Of a stretch of DNA of 64,000 bases, positions 22,894 to 37,487 are shown in pieces. Both the position numbers and the translations under genes were made by a program. How positions within the stretch are numbered: the first letter of the stretch is position 1; the number at the start of each line of letters is the position of its first letter. The notes beneath the pieces are model-generated. The model had not been told where the DNA came from. It saw only the letters and a program-made list of their open reading frames with translations, and ran no database searches. This stretch comes from Plicaturopsis crispa FD-325 SS-3. Taxonomy: Eukaryota; Basidiomycota; Agaricomycetes; Amylocorticiales; Amylocorticiaceae. The stretch covers positions 309,167 to 373,166 of the forward strand of contig KN832559.1 in NCBI GenBank assembly GCA_000827205.1, in the 5' to 3' direction.

Positions 22894-24825
22894 TCAAGTG
22901 CGTTGCATGATGTCCAGTATCGGGGATACGTCTCCGACTTGCGCGCGCAACGTGGAGAGTTCGCCAGCCCACTCGGACCGCCGCACAAATCGTAAATCAT
23001 CCCCTGCGGCCATCCTCCCAGTGGACTCGGGGTAGGCGGTCGATTGCAAGTTCAGCATCATACGCGCAGCGGCGATACACGCGATCGAGGAGGACGGTCT
23101 GTAGTCTGCAGGTCAGTGGTCGTTTACTGATGGAATATCAAATGGACACGGACGAAACCATCATGGACTTCAAGTGCCATGCACCGTATCGCCCTATTAT
23201 TAGGTTGGCGAGGAGTGTTGCTATAATAGAATTATTCCATATCGTCGGCATGGACTTCAGGTAAACAGTTGGGCGAAATGAATGGGCGTACCGAGCATGA
23301 GAACGAAGTAGACAAGGGAATCACGAACAAGCACGCGAAGCCTACATGCATGGGCACGACCTGTCAGCTAGGAGAGTAGCAGGCATCGATTACTCACGTA
23401 TAGCCTCCAGACGACTTGAAGAGCGTTAACCGAGACCATTTGTACAGCGTGAATATGATGACAACACTTTCAAAGAGAACTGCGGGTATCCTGGAACCGG
23501 AAAAACGATGTTAATGACCAGAACGATGAAGAGATACGTTGAAGACTAAGTGCCACCATATCTGATATTTGATTGCGAACCCCAACCGGAAGCATCCACC
23601 GAGTACAGCACTCAATTCCGGTGCTACTGCAGACGATGATCATGCGTCAGTACATGGTATTCCGTGGCAGAAGTGAAGGCATGGGTACATACGTGTGCCC
23701 TCCGACCCGAGGGCTACATAGGCAATGCCTATCGCGGCTCCGCATTCAGCTATGAAGGAAGGGTTATTGGTCGACTGGAGGAGGAGCCGTCGGACGTCGA
23801 CAGCACCGATGAAAAGACCCAGAAGCGTAATGTAGACCATCTGCGAATTAATGGTGGCTCCATTATTTGAAACACAAAACAAAACACCTTGCTATTCCCG
23901 TCTGCCGCACAGAACAAATAATTGATTCAGCATATGCAGGGATCTAGTTAAGTGATAGGACACACGTACAGAGTGCAGCAACGCGGGGGATCAGGATCAG
24001 TTCAGCTGTTGCGACAGTAATTATTGTTGCCCTAGAAGGAGATGCGATGAATATTCAGTATGAATAAACAGAAGTGACGAAAAACCTTACGCAGTTATTA
24101 TAGTAATACGGTCCCATGTATCACAACTGCGTTATACATCAGTCGATGTGTTGCTTATCCCGGGGACCCGGAGTGAGAAAGACCTTACAACTATCGTATC
24201 GAGGTATACTTATTATGAAATCAGGGCGCGATGATACATGCTAACACGTACCTCGGACGATACGTCGCGAAGACATGGTACTAGCATGTGTCAGCCTTGT
24301 CTTGCTACCGGCGAAAAGACAGAGTAGACGCACTAATTCCAACATATCTGTTTCTCGCGTCAATATGCGTCAGTACGGGCATAGACGGGCACTTACAGCA
24401 TCAATGGCGAAGAGACGTAGCGGTTCATCAAGAACAAGATCTTGGGCATTCGCCATTTCAGCCTGATCATAGCATCGCAGCAGGTAAGTTGGTTTCGCTG
24501 TTCTGTTTGTAAGAAACATGTCCTCACCGCCAGATCCTTTGAATCTCGACATCTAGAGTGATGAAGTAGTCGTAAAGAATCAGAACCTGAAAGACGGCAG
24601 AACCGTAAGCACTCCCCAGTTACGGACTAGTATCATAGACGACCGCACGGAGAACGCAACTGGCGGAAGAAATTCGAAGGCGGTGAGCCGTTCAATCCTT
24701 CGGGTGTAAAACGAAAGATGCGCACTAGTCGTATACCGCATTGCGTAGACAGCTTGGGCAAAGACAGGCAAAGCAACGCCAACATCTGGCATGGTACTGC
24801 TCGCAGCAGCATCCTGCAATCCCAT
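22894..24825 (-). CDS. DUF6533 family multi-pass membrane protein
   Basis: Basidiomycete-expanded polytopic membrane protein of unknown function. Recognised from the DUF6533 block assembled from exons 24528-24586 and 24397-24462: VLILYDYFITLDVEIQRIW joined to RLKWRMPKILFLMNRYVS. The first exon (MGLQDAAASSTMPDVGVALP then FAQAVYAMRYTTS) gives the N-terminal helix region. Downstream exons supply further helices: TIITVATAELILIPRVAAL, VYITLLGLFIGAVDVRRLL, IPAVLFESVVIIFTLYKWSR, LRVLVRDSLVYFVLML and ATLLANLIIGRYGAWHL. The final exon encodes a cytosolic tail (SIACIAAARMMLNLQST ... AQVGDVSPILDIMQRT). About six or seven helices are seen. Several internal borders, especially after exon 1, between 23900 and 24390 and before the last exon, are not resolved, so treat the model as approximate. 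Confidence 0.85.
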
Positions 24826-25489
24826 TCGAGCGTGTACTGGGGTGGCAGATCCCGACGGGTAAAGGCAAGGTCTGTGGACGAAATCTAGGCTGTCTGGCTG
24901 CTGTTAAGACTCCGTTGACATGCGGAAGAAAGGTGGAAGATGGTGTTTGATGTGCATGCAGGATTATTATATGTACACATACTGCGCATTGTTCGGAGTC
25001 GTAGAACCGAGGTCACCTTGCTCTGACATGGCATGTGGAATGTCAGACGATGCGACGTCCGTCCACAGTTAGGCTCGGGATCGACTGGATGGCGCCGGCG
25101 ACGGTCGACGCTTTGCACAGCAATTGCGGGTCAATTTCTACAGAATGTCGAGGAAACGGATCCGGGCGGTGTCGGAGGCGACGGTCAGCATTCCGTACAT
25201 CGCGGGATGCATCCGTAAGGCTTATCGAAAGGGAGGTTCCCTCACGGAGGTTCAGCACCGTGCGGCTGCGGAACACAAAGTTGTAGATTGCATGATGCAT
25301 TGAACAGGAAGGCAATATGCCTATCTATGGATATTGTCTGTAAAGGCAGAATGCATTTACTAAACGACGTACCTTGAAGCTCCCGCACCCCATTCTGGTG
25401 CATATGGACCCCGCGTCAGAGGCCTGTCATGCGGTAAGAAATCAAAATCTTGGCTGTTGCAAGGTAGTCGACGTACGGGTATTAAAGCT
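24826..25489. other. Intergenic region
   Basis: Promoter of the DUF6533 gene and 3' side of the HIT gene. Short frames only, no motif seen. Confidence 0.45.
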
Positions 25490-26279
25490 CTAGCACGGGA
25501 AGACGCCTACACGTCCATCCCTCCTAAGAATTCTGATCGTTTGCCCAATTTCAACAAACCAGCCAAAGCCTTTACCCTCCGGCGAGCCTTTCGAGATGGG
25601 GTACTTCATTCGCTTGATGGACGATCTATACGGTAGGGCCTGCACATGAAGATGCAGATGATTCACGGAATTAAACGGGGGTATATGAAAGCCTAGTCTG
25701 TGTACGTGGTCAATATCGAGCGGGTTTCTCTGTCGCATGAACGAAGATGAGATACCTTCGGTCGTCCATTGGGATGTCGAGGTTATCTAGAACGTGTTGT
25801 CCAAGTGCTTCCATTTCTTCGACTGTTGCATTCGTAGCGTTAGTGTGGACGTTTTTTTTCGACGCGATGAGAAAACATACCCATGTTTACGTCCGATTTG
25901 GTCAGTGCCTTCACACTCTCTGCAGTGACATCTTTCTGCATCAGCAAAGGCAAACAAATTGTCAGAGGGACATGAGTCTCACCGACGTGCATCTTGGGCG
26001 TTACCAAGAAGTGGAGCACGGCGGCAGGCCTATGATCTCGAAACACGACGAAGGTGTCATCCTGCACAGAGTGCCGCATAGAAGGGATATGGGCTGGATG
26101 GTACTTATGCACCAAATACGCGTTACACTCACCTCGTGCACTATGTTAAACCCATTCTTTGTCGAGACATGACAGAAAATGCATGTCGGTTTGATGCCCT
26201 CGCTCGCGCTGTTGTAGTATGCGCGTTCAGGTTTACTGAAGCAGGAAAATATGGGTAACGCAAAGAGATCGGAAAACAT
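25490..26279 (-). CDS. HIT-family protein (HINT3-like nucleotide hydrolase)
   Basis: Histidine-triad hydrolase or transferase acting on phosphoramidates or AMP-linked substrates. Exons: 26133-26279, 25881-26061, 25756-25822, 25490-25697. Visible are the Cys pair region CIFCHVSTKNGFNIVHE, the core strand DDTFVVFRDHRPAAVLHFLV and TPKMH, the helix KDVTAESVKALTKSDVNMVE, then EEMEALGQHVLDNLDIP. The catalytic triad is VNHLHLHVQALPY (His-x-His-x-His). The tail (KGFGWFVEIGQTIRILRRD) matches the HINT3 subgroup. Exon 2 may contain one more short intron removing VGETHVPLTICLPLLMQ; relatives have the helix directly after the TPKxH strand. An upstream in-frame Met at 26309 is an alternative start. Confidence 0.9.
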
Positions 26280-26866
26280 ATGATGGGGAAGGACTCGGGC
26301 GGAGCGCACGGGAATGTCACCGACGCGTCGCGCAAGTCGGAGTACGCCGCGGCGTCAAGTCGTCGCAACTTCTGCAACCAAACCTGGATAGAATTGGTGA
26401 CAATTTGAGTTCAGATGTAAGGCAAGTCGTAAGAGGTCTACAAACGGTCTACAAGTTCTTGTTGCGAAAGACTACAAACAGATGAGAGCAAGCCTTAGGC
26501 TTTACCTTCGCAGATACTAACTTTGCAAAGCAATTCAAGCGCCGATTGTAACCCTAACCGAGAAAGAACCCCTGTCGCCGGAACCGAGTCTCTCAAGCGC
26601 TTAAACGCGTACCGCCATAAGCACTACTCTCACTGCTACATTTCCTACTAGTCCACGACACCCTGAAAGCACTAGTGCCGCTCGGTTGTCCTGACGGCGT
26701 GTTATACACCTACCTACTGCATTGGACTCGGGGAACGCTGGTTAGTCATGTTTGAGCTTTTGAACTGTACACGACCGTTGCCGGAGCGGCAGCTAATGAT
26801 ACAGTTCTCCTAAGGTCGCTGTTGTTGGGAACGGACGCGCTTTACCTACCCCAAGTTTGAACTTCA
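26280..26866. other. Divergent promoter region between the HIT and ubiquitin protease genes
   Basis: About 590 bp separating two divergent start codons, probably a shared or back-to-back promoter. No TATA box stood out. Confidence 0.5.
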
Positions 26867-29179
26867 ATGTCACAAAGTCCGCGCGCCGAAGCCGGAACAT
26901 GTCCGCACATTCGAGACGCTGTCACCGACCCGTCCGTCTTAAAGAAATATAAGACTGTTATAGCATGGAACGTGAAGCGTACGCATGATGTGACGCGTCC
27001 AGCAAAACGCAGAAAAGTGAGGCAGACCCATCAGTCACCAAGATATACTGACGAACCGTTTTCTCGTGCCACTAGCTCTCGTCGCCTACTTGTGACACTT
27101 GCAATTTGTCGCTGTCTCGCCCGTTCGTCTGCTTGCATTGCTCAGCATCCGGGTGCTGGTCCGATGGTCATATTGTGGAACACCTCAATGACGCCGGTCA
27201 TGTATTGTGTACGTCTGTGTCAGTCCCTGTATGCCTAATAAGCAATACTAATCATAGTATCTCCCATCCTGATAAATATGCTGTATCGGGCGTTATGCAG
27301 GTGCTGACTCAAAGTCAGGTTCTATTTACTGTTCAACTTGCGATGACTTCATATACGACCCGACCATGGACGAGACCTATCTGACAACTACCGTGGCGTA
27401 CGAGGAAAAGCAGACAAAGTTCCAAGGTTGGTACGCGCAATACTCCCGCATGTCATGCCAATTCATAACTGCATAAACTCATATAACTGCCACGGTCCGC
27501 AGTGATGAAGAAACTCCGGGAGCCATTCCGTCCGTGGACTCCAAACGCAAAAGACTCCCAAGCGTTGGGAGAGACTATCCCCATTCCCTGTCAGGGTCCG
27601 TATTTTTGTACTATATCTTTTTGGTCTGTCGTTTACTTAGCATTGTAAGAAGGTCGTCGTGGACTCCTCAATCTCGGACAGACATGCTTCCTCAACGCAA
27701 TTTTGCAGGCACTTGTGCATAACCCCCTCCTGAGGAATTATTTTCTCAGCGATAAGCACAACTATAAACTGTGCAAAAACACAGATTGTACGTGCTGCGA
27801 GATGGACAAGCTCTTCACCGAGGTACGTATCAGTTTTCCCAAGCGTGTAATGTCTACTCACGCTGTCATACTGTGGGCGAAGATCTACTCACCGGACGCG
27901 CCCACGTCGCCCTTTGGACCAACGTCGATCCTCGCAACGACGTGGCGTCTTTCGGCAGAGCTTTCGGGCTATGCGCAGCAAGATGCGCACGAGTTCTTCA
28001 TCTCCGCGCTGAACCAGATACACGCGACCTCGCGCGGGCACACGAATGTCTCCTGCAATTGTGTGATTCACAGCACTTTTGCGGGGCAGCTTCAGAGCGA
28101 TGTCACGTGTGAGCGCTGCGGGAACACGACGAGTACGGTAGACCCTATGCTCGACGTGAGTCTAGAGCTGAAGGGCGTGGGCGGAGAGAATACGTTGGCG
28201 GCATGCCTAAGAAGGTCCGAACATATATTTATGCGTGGTAGGAATGCGATGTTGACATCGGTGGTGATTCAGGTTTACTCACCCGGAGAAATTGGGCCCA
28301 AAAGAGTACACCTGCAGTAAATGCAAGACGTCGCATGTGAGTATGCTAGCGTATTTGGGTGTCGGGAGCTTTCGTCTCACTCGCTGTGTTCAGGAATCTA
28401 GCAAGCGCCTTAGCATCCGCAAACTACCTCCAGTCCTGAGCTTTCAATTCAAGGTACGCTCTGGTGCATGTACCCTTCTTTCTCACTTACCTAGGTTATT
28501 ACTAGCGTTTCGAGCACAAGACTAGCGACAAATCGTCCGCGCACAAGATCGACACTCCCATACGCTTCCCCGCGGAGCTCGATATGGCACCCTACACGAC
28601 ACTGGTCATGAAAGCTCACGAGAAGGAGGTTGGTAAAGGTAGCGAGAAATCGCCTATATTGTCGTGAGTCCGAGGTCTCATTGCAGCATGGTGCTTATAA
28701 TCGAATGCGGTTCCAGTTATCCGGGTCCTGAGGCCATGTATGAGTATGACCTGTTCGCTGTTGTGAATCACGAGGGCCAGATAGACAATGGTCATTACAC
28801 AAACTTTGCCCGCTTCCAGGACGAGGTAAGCTTGTGGCATCGTATCTTTTGCAAACATTGCGCAGCTCACTGATACTGCGCACCGTCGTAGTGGTACCGT
28901 TTTGACGACGAGAAGTAAGACTCCCAAGCTATGCCGCGTATAACGTCTCTGACTCCCCGGAACAGGGTTACTTACTCGAGCCTGGGTGCATGCCTGAACT
29001 CGTCCACGCCTGCCTATATGTGCTTCTACGTGAAGCGGCACCTCGACTACAAACCACATATGACGCCGACGTATGTCCTGACGCGAGAGACAGAGGCCGT
29101 GCGCGAAAAGGAGATGGAACAGGAGAAGGAGGCAGCGAGAATGAAGGAAGTGGAGGATGCCTTACTTGCCACCGTCTAA
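26867..29179 (+). CDS. Ubiquitin carboxyl-terminal hydrolase of the UBP8/USP22 (SAGA) type
   Basis: Cysteine protease expected to deubiquitinate histone H2B as part of the SAGA DUB module. An N-terminal ZnF-UBP is built from exons 26867-27016 (CPHIRDAVTD, VLKKYKTVIAW) and 27076-27208 (TCDTCNLSLSRPFVCLHCSA, then GCWSDGHIVEHLNDAGHVLC), and continues with YCSTCDDFIYDP. The USP domain begins RRGLLNLGQTCFLNAILQAL (Cys box), followed by SGYAQQDAHEFFISALN (Gln-Asp-Ala-His-Glu), two Cys pairs in VTCERCGNTT and YTCSKCKTSH, and ends in the His box QIDNGHYTNFARFQDEWYRF. Cys, His and Asp catalytic positions are present. After the domain there is an extra charged helix rich in Glu/Lys (REKEMEQEKEAARMKEVEDA). 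The short linking exon near 27255-27290 in the zinc finger is not fully resolved. The 60-nt intron 27823-27882 is in frame without stops, so retention would still code. Confidence 0.95.
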
Positions 29180-29524
29180 TCCAAGTGTCAGATCTAATGC
29201 GTGTATACACTGTAACTGTAGCGCTATTATATATTCCTCGCAAGTGGCAGAAGTGTGGTCTAGTCAGTGTGATTTATTGCCCGGAGCCCAATGAGGAGAA
29301 CGAAAGGAAGATAGATAAAACAGTGTGATCTACGTATACAATATACCGAGAAAGTGGGAGTGTCGTGAGATGTAAAGCAAGGAAAGGGGACACGCAGGAT
29401 TAACAGTGTGTAATGAGGAACGAAGAGAGAAAGAAGCCGTTGCGGAGCAGAGTGTATATGGGCAAGCAGGTATAGAAGGGTCAAGAGATAGCGGGAAGAG
29501 AGGCGAGGGATACAGGATGAACAT
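29180..29524. other. Convergent intergenic gap
   Basis: Purine-rich on the + strand. Contains the 3' ends of both neighbours and no gene. Confidence 0.5.
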
Positions 29525-30285
29525 TCAAGGGATGATGTCGTTCAGCTCGCCCTCCTTCACGCGTATCTCGACCACTTCCACAGTATCGTAATCCGTCAAG
29601 GACGAGTTGGTGGACGAAGCGGAGGTGGAGACAAACCCGGGCGCGTTAGGCGGCGAAGTGGAAGCCACGTCTACATCAGCGCGAGACACGTCGCTAGAGG
29701 TTAGATAATGACACAGACGGTAGATAGAGAAACGAACATCGGTCCTTGATGTATGGCGGAACGAAAAGATCCTAAGGAGGCGCGAGCTATAAGTATGCTG
29801 TGCATACACGGATAAAAACTTTGAATACAACTTACTTGATTCCAGACGAAGCCTTGGCTCTTGTGGATGGTCAGAATGGGACGCAAGGCATAGACGGGCT
29901 GGCGCTGCCTCTGGCGCGGACGACGCTGCTTTGAAGGGCTGCTCTCAGGTTCAGGCTCAATAGCGCGCTGCTTGCCCTTGAGGTCTCTCTGGAACCCGGC
30001 CTTCTCATCGCCACGATGGCCTTCCTCGTCAATCTCCATGGTTTGGGTATCACCGTGGTCGTGGTGCGCATCCCTCGTGTCTACAACGTGGCCTGCTTGG
30101 GGGCCGTCGCCGGCGCCTCCGTGCGTACCGTAATCCTCCCCATCCTCGGAACATGACATGTCGTCCGACACACTATCGCTGTCCTCGTCGTCGTACGGGA
30201 TCTGCTCATAGCAAGCCCAAGTCGGCGGTGATGCCGCTCGCCCGATAGTCCGACGACGGAAGGACGAGTATGTGGTGGTGCTCAT
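29525..30285 (-). CDS. Acidic low-complexity hypothetical protein
   Basis: Not recognised. Exon 1 (29836-30285) encodes 150 residues: a Ser/Arg opening (MSTTTYSSFRRRTIGRAAS), a conserved-looking CYEQIPYDDEDSDSVSDDMS, an acidic His/Asp-rich middle, a basic patch (SPSKQRRPRQRQRQPVYALR) that resembles a nuclear localisation signal, then PILTIHKSQGFVWNQ at the donor GTAAGT. The second exon ends with VDVASTSPPNAPGFVSTSAS and TVEVVEIRVKEGELNDIIP. The only phase-compatible acceptor I found leaves a 38-nt intron, which is short; the junction is therefore uncertain. It starts back to back with the tRNA-His guanylyltransferase gene, 318 bp away. Composition suggests a disordered nuclear protein; function unknown. 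Confidence 0.7.
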
Positions 30286-30603
30286 AGTAGTAGATTGCTT
30301 AGCTGCTCAGGTTTGAGGTACTGTGGCGTACGAAATGCGAGCTTGTGTCCTGCGAGGATGGAGATGGTGGTGGTAGAGAGGCAAGAAGGGAACGCAGCGA
30401 AACGAGGCGGTTCCAGGGTTTCTGTGATATCGTGAAGGGATACCAAGCGCTAGCCTCGTGCACTGGATGCTGGAGTCACAGTCCCAAATCCGGGAACTCT
30501 TCACGCAGGATATTCAGGGGCCACCTTTCCTCTTTCTCTTAACTTTAACGCGTCGCTCCTCCTAGAACATATCTGCCAGAAAAAGCAGAACACGAGGGGG
30601 GCG
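30286..30603. other. Divergent promoter region (318 bp)
   Basis: Short gap between the start codons of the acidic hypothetical protein and the guanylyltransferase; a bidirectional promoter is likely. No TATA box seen. Confidence 0.55.
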
Positions 30604-31765
30604 ATGGCAAACAGCAAATTCGCGTACGTTCGAAAATTCGAGCTTCCGGACCCTCTTCTACTGGGAACTTTCATGGTATTTCGACTCGACGGACACGCGT
30701 TCCATCGGTGAGTCTGTGTTGGGGACGGAGGATGTAATCACAACTCTTCTTATAACATCAGCTTTTCAGATGAGCACGGTTTCGCAAAACCAAACGACGA
30801 GCGCGCACTACAGCTCATGGATCGCGCTGCACGCGACCTGATGGCCGAGTACGAGGACATCGTCTTCGGCTTTGGAGAATCCGACGAATTCAGGTATGCC
30901 TCCACGATCCCTGGAAGCAGGGCTCACGTACTCACAATCTACGGATAGTTTTTTGCTGAAGAAATCCACAGCCTTATACCATCGCCGGAACGCGAAGATT
31001 GTCTCCATGTTAACCTCGTTCTTCACCTCCTCCTACGTATTCCATTGGCGGACATTCTTCCCCGATACTCCGCTACGTTACCCACCGTCCTTTGATGGAC
31101 GAGTCGTACTTTATCCGACAGAGAGAGAGGTTCGAGATTATTTCTCGTGGAGACAGGCCGACAGTGAGCCGACTTCAATCCTTCGGGGTGAATGTGGGGC
31201 TGATGAATGTCTTCAGCGCATATAAACAACTTGTACAATACGGTATTCTGGGCTCTCGTTCAACAGGGTGGAGAGACTACGACCCAAGCGCATGCGACGC
31301 TCCGGGTGCGCTCATTCGCTCGTATCTTCGGGTTACCGCTCATCTCGATTGTAGGGAACCGTGTCAGCACAAAAACATGAGCTGCTGTTCTCAAGATTTG
31401 GGATAAATTACAATCAGATATCTGCGCGATACAGGAAGGGCAGTATCATAGTTAGAGAGGTGGGCAGATCGCATCCCCGCGTCTATATCTAGCCCGTTCT
31501 AATTGTATTCACTAAGATCTCGCACCACCAACCCTTCGACCCTACCACCTCCACCACCCCCCAGAAGGATGCGAACGATGATGTGCTGTCTCTAACCGCC
31601 TCAGAAGAGTCGACAGAAGAGTCGGTGCTACCGCCCAACAAGGTGGCCACATCAGGAAAGAAAGGAAAGGGGAAGACGAAAGTACAAACCACTATAGAGG
31701 TTCACCACTGTGATATTATTAGGGACGAGTTCTGGAAGGAGCGGCCAAATCTACTGGTTGATTGA
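30604..31765 (+). CDS. THG1: tRNA(His) guanylyltransferase
   Basis: Adds the extra G at position -1 of tRNA-His by 3'-5' polymerisation, essential for histidyl-tRNA synthetase recognition. Six exons start at 30604, 30772, 30949, about 31214, about 31356 and about 31506. The first reads [20 protein letters not shown] and carries the first metal-binding Asp in [18 protein letters not shown]. The second metal site is in [20 protein letters not shown]. Further signatures are [60 protein letters not shown] and [19 protein letters not shown]. The tail is a longer Ser/Lys-rich fungal insert followed by [13 protein letters not shown] and the stop. All catalytic residues seen; confident housekeeping gene. 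Confidence 0.97.
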
Positions 31766-34635
31766 ATACATTCTCGGCGACATGGTTTGAATACAAACAA
31801 GAAACATCGCAGGCGGTATGATGTACGCTATGAGCACAGAGGTATGCGATGCTATGGAGGAATGGATCATTCAAGTAAGCTGCTTGAAGACAGTCTCTGT
31901 CAGTCGACGCGCACGGAGTGTGAAGAGTGTGAAGGGAAACCATCCCTCGGACAACGCATTTTATTGTCTCTGTGATAGATGTGAAGAGGTCCAGTGCGCC
32001 GAGGACTCAGAGGAGGGAGACATGTCGGAAACGTCCTCGGGTTGGAAAAACAAATCGGAGGGGGAAGCGTGCGGAGGATGTGATGATGTGAAGAGGACCC
32101 AGGGAGCTGCTTGCTTTGTTGAGAAAAGGGGGGATTGCGAGCCAGGGAAGACGGGTCCGCAGAACGTACATCAGTGCCATGATGTGCAAGAGAGCCTTAC
32201 CTGATACCCGTGAACGAGTAGCTGCGCGGTTTCTTCTCAATTTACGCGGAGCCGGCTTGTTGTGGCTGCTTGATTCAAAACCTGCCCGCGGTCCTCCTCG
32301 TCTTCTGTGTGCACAGACATAGACACAAAGCAGTCAACTGGGAAACTAGGAGCGTACCTGATCTTAGCAACTGCTGCAAGTGATCATCGCGCCACGAATG
32401 CGCCTGTTAGGAGACAAGTCCGCGGAGTTAAGCGGGAGTATGGGTCCACTCCGGACGGGATGTTCGCACAGAACGGTGCTTTCAGGAGAAAGATTCATTG
32501 GCGGAGACGCGTGCTTTGACCAAAGAGATGTGAAGAGTCGGAAACTCGGGTACCGCGACGCAGGTAGTGTGGAAGTCGAACGCAATGTCTAGTAGTGCCC
32601 CTCGGGAGAACTCCGCAGTCGAGTCCTTTATACTGGCAGATAACAGGTCTTCGTGAGATGGGACGTGCATCAGCAAAAATATGCAGTGCTGGCTAGGAAT
32701 GTACGCGCCTCTCGAGTGGGTAGTCGGATTGTGAACTATCAGAATCGCGCGTCGGCTAATCGTGTGACACGCTTGCTTTGTTCGCCACGAGAACATGCAA
32801 GGAGATTGGCCTACGAGATCAATCCATATGCTCCGTTCAGAATTCACAGCGATGCATAAAGCAATGATTTGACGCACCATCTACAGCCGTAAGCTTATTC
32901 TGTTGCGCGATGTAGGTTGATCCTACGTATAACTGACCTTGAAGGTGGAGAGACAACTAACCACTGGTTGGTGAGAACTCATACGTAGCCGAGCAGTCGT
33001 AGCCGACTCCGGCGGCACAGAAAGAGATCATGTGCAAAATATTCGGGTATGTCCAAAAGCGACCTCTACGAGCTCTTACTCTTGCACAAGAACCTGGAAC
33101 CTGAAGCTGTAATCCTAGAAAATAACGCTTTTGCGCTAGTCCAGTGGTATACGGTATAGCACGTGAGATAAAAAACGGCATCATTGCTGAGACTACGCAC
33201 CGTCACGCCGTGTGTTAAATGCTATCAATTGTGGTCCAGAGGGCGAGTCCAAACGGGAAGAAAACTGCGCTTGGCAGGCGAGAGACAAAGACTCACATTG
33301 GCACAGCACTTGTTCCAGAGGATATGCAGACTATCAGCACAATGCTACCAGGCCTCATTCCATGGCAATCGTGAAGGACCTATGGCAAACCAGATGAATA
33401 CACCGGAAAAAGTCCTCCTAGGAGCCAAGTCTTGACACGTTTTTCGTCACGACTCAGTGGAGAGACCGGTGTCTGTAGACAGATCTCCGACGGGCTAGGA
33501 CTGTGGGGAGACGTGGTGGTAAATGAAGAGGCGCAAGTAGGGCGCTTGGGAGGCGCATCGCTGGTAGGAACAAACTTTGTAAACGTACAGATGCCGTTTA
33601 AACATAGGGGCCTTTCCAAACATAGTAACTGCGCCCTTTCCCCGCCCGTTCCCGCCCCCATCGATTGCGACTCCCGACCACTATGTTCGCATTTCTGAAC
33701 GCTCGCCATCGCATATTGGACTCGGTTTCTGTGTAGACATGCTTGAGGTTTACATCTTGGACTACTGAGGCAGTCTTAAACTAGAGCACTGGTCAGGATT
33801 TCGTCGCTATACGCAACACGAGGCACGACACCGCCGCTTGGACGTTCACGAAGAAGGCGCTCTGCCCAAGATGACCTACATTGGATTACCGTATCAGGGA
33901 ACTTTGGCAAAAGTGTGCCCGAGCCAATCGATGCAGAATTGCCGTGTTTAGTTATCTTTCGAACGCCAGGGAAGGGTCTTAGAGGAATTGCCGTTCCAGG
34001 TAAATCCTGACTTGTCGAAACGACGCCACTGACATTCGTAGGGGGAGGGGAAACGCTGACACAAGCATTTCGCACAAGGGTCCTGCGTTTGAGGCAATCC
34101 TACACTAACGATTGCTATAAAACACCTTGGATTGCCTCAGACACACTTGTCGATTTTCCCGCATATGGCAACTTTGCAGGGTGACCTTCTCATTCCGTCA
34201 CACCGTCCCAAAGATTTTAAAAGGGCGAGCAAAGGGCGAGGAAATACAGCTCATCGAGTCGCTCAGAAACATCCCTACATCGTCTTGAATATCCACCCAA
34301 CTTTTGCCAATTTCTCTTTGCACCACAACCAATTTCAATCATCGTCTACGCGTTATTCCATCACAAATTCGTCGTTATACACCCGTGACGCGAATTGCCC
34401 TTTTTGCTCGCCGGTGCGTATTCCTTTGTTGGGGATGCCCTTCGGAGGTCGCCGCTGACTATCGCATCCTTTATTATTTCATTCCATCTCATAACCCAAA
34501 CGACAATGTATCACAAACACCTCTCGACGGATATAATGTCGACTCTCCGGGGCTTCGTATTTTTCCCATCGCCAAACACACCACGTTATCATCGCCGTAT
34601 TTGGACTTGTGGGTCCATATTTCTTTATTTGAACC
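31766..34635. other. Long region with no resolved gene; possible coding remnant on the minus strand
   Basis: About 2.9 kb. Minus-strand 32482-32880 is a 132-codon frame (IIALCIAVNSERSIWIDLVG ... LLDIAFDFHTTCVAVPEFPT) with a protein-like composition and an acceptor-like CTGTAG just before its Met, but I could not assign a family or build a full gene. The right part (33700-34635) is presumably the promoter and leader of the forkhead gene and contains an inverted repeat. Confidence 0.3.
34090..34138. repeat. 11-bp inverted repeat upstream of the forkhead gene
   Basis: TGAGGCAATCC at 34090-34100 is matched exactly by GGATTGCCTCA at 34129-34139, separated by 28 bp. It may be a paired binding site or simply a chance palindrome. 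Confidence 0.6.
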
Positions 34636-36682
<2,047 letters not shown>

Positions 36683-37487
36683 GACTTTACACTCGCCAAT
36701 CTGAAGCTTTCTGGTACGTGACATTTCTTATTCGGTATCGCGTACCTCTCGTTGACTTTGCGTCGTATGACAGGATAGTACACCATCATTCGCAAATGTG
36801 AATCCCCGCTCTGTCGTCTTGAAATTTCCTTTCGTTCTTTGGCTCCAAAAACACCGCTTGATCCAATCTCTTGCGCGCATCCGTTGGGATCCTCGTGCGC
36901 TATATGCTATGTTTTCTTGCTTTGCATTTGCTTTGGTTCTCTACTGCTCGCACTTGCTTTTGACTATGATATGCTGTCGCATCACAAACATCATGCCGCT
37001 CCCATAGATTGGGCCATTCCTGGACGTTCCGTACTTGTTGTATGGCTAGTAGTATACTCAAGAATGAAAAGCTATTTAAAAATACGAGTCGGCCGCTCGT
37101 ACTCTGCTGCACCGTAAACATGCAACATTCGAATATTCAACGTAGCATAGTACTGCCAACTTCATGGGCTTTTCACGCACCACCATGATCATTATCTATT
37201 CAAGCACTTGAGCTTCACAAATCCAAGTCTTGATACTTGGTTTCCTCTGGTTTCCTCGACCACGATGCCCTGGGATCGACTATGCCGTCGTGGTCGATGT
37301 TTGAGTTTTTGAAAAGTTTAAGCATAAGGTGTGCTCTGTGGATCTCTGTGGGTCCAGTCGACAGCAGCTAATACACTTTGGCATTTTAGACTACCTCACA
37401 TCGGATTTCTCTTCATTCGAGTAGCCACAGACTTCTGTCTATCCTCATCGCTGTATCCTCGCGGTCCCCAATTGACCTCCTCAAGCC
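36683..37487. other. Intergenic region
   Basis: 3' UTR of the forkhead gene and promoter of the hydrolase. No coding signal found. Confidence 0.45.

Noticed and set aside
30872-31225. 117-codon single frame inside THG1 taken as a separate gene
   Set aside because: Its first and last residues are intron translations; the middle is THG1 exon 3.
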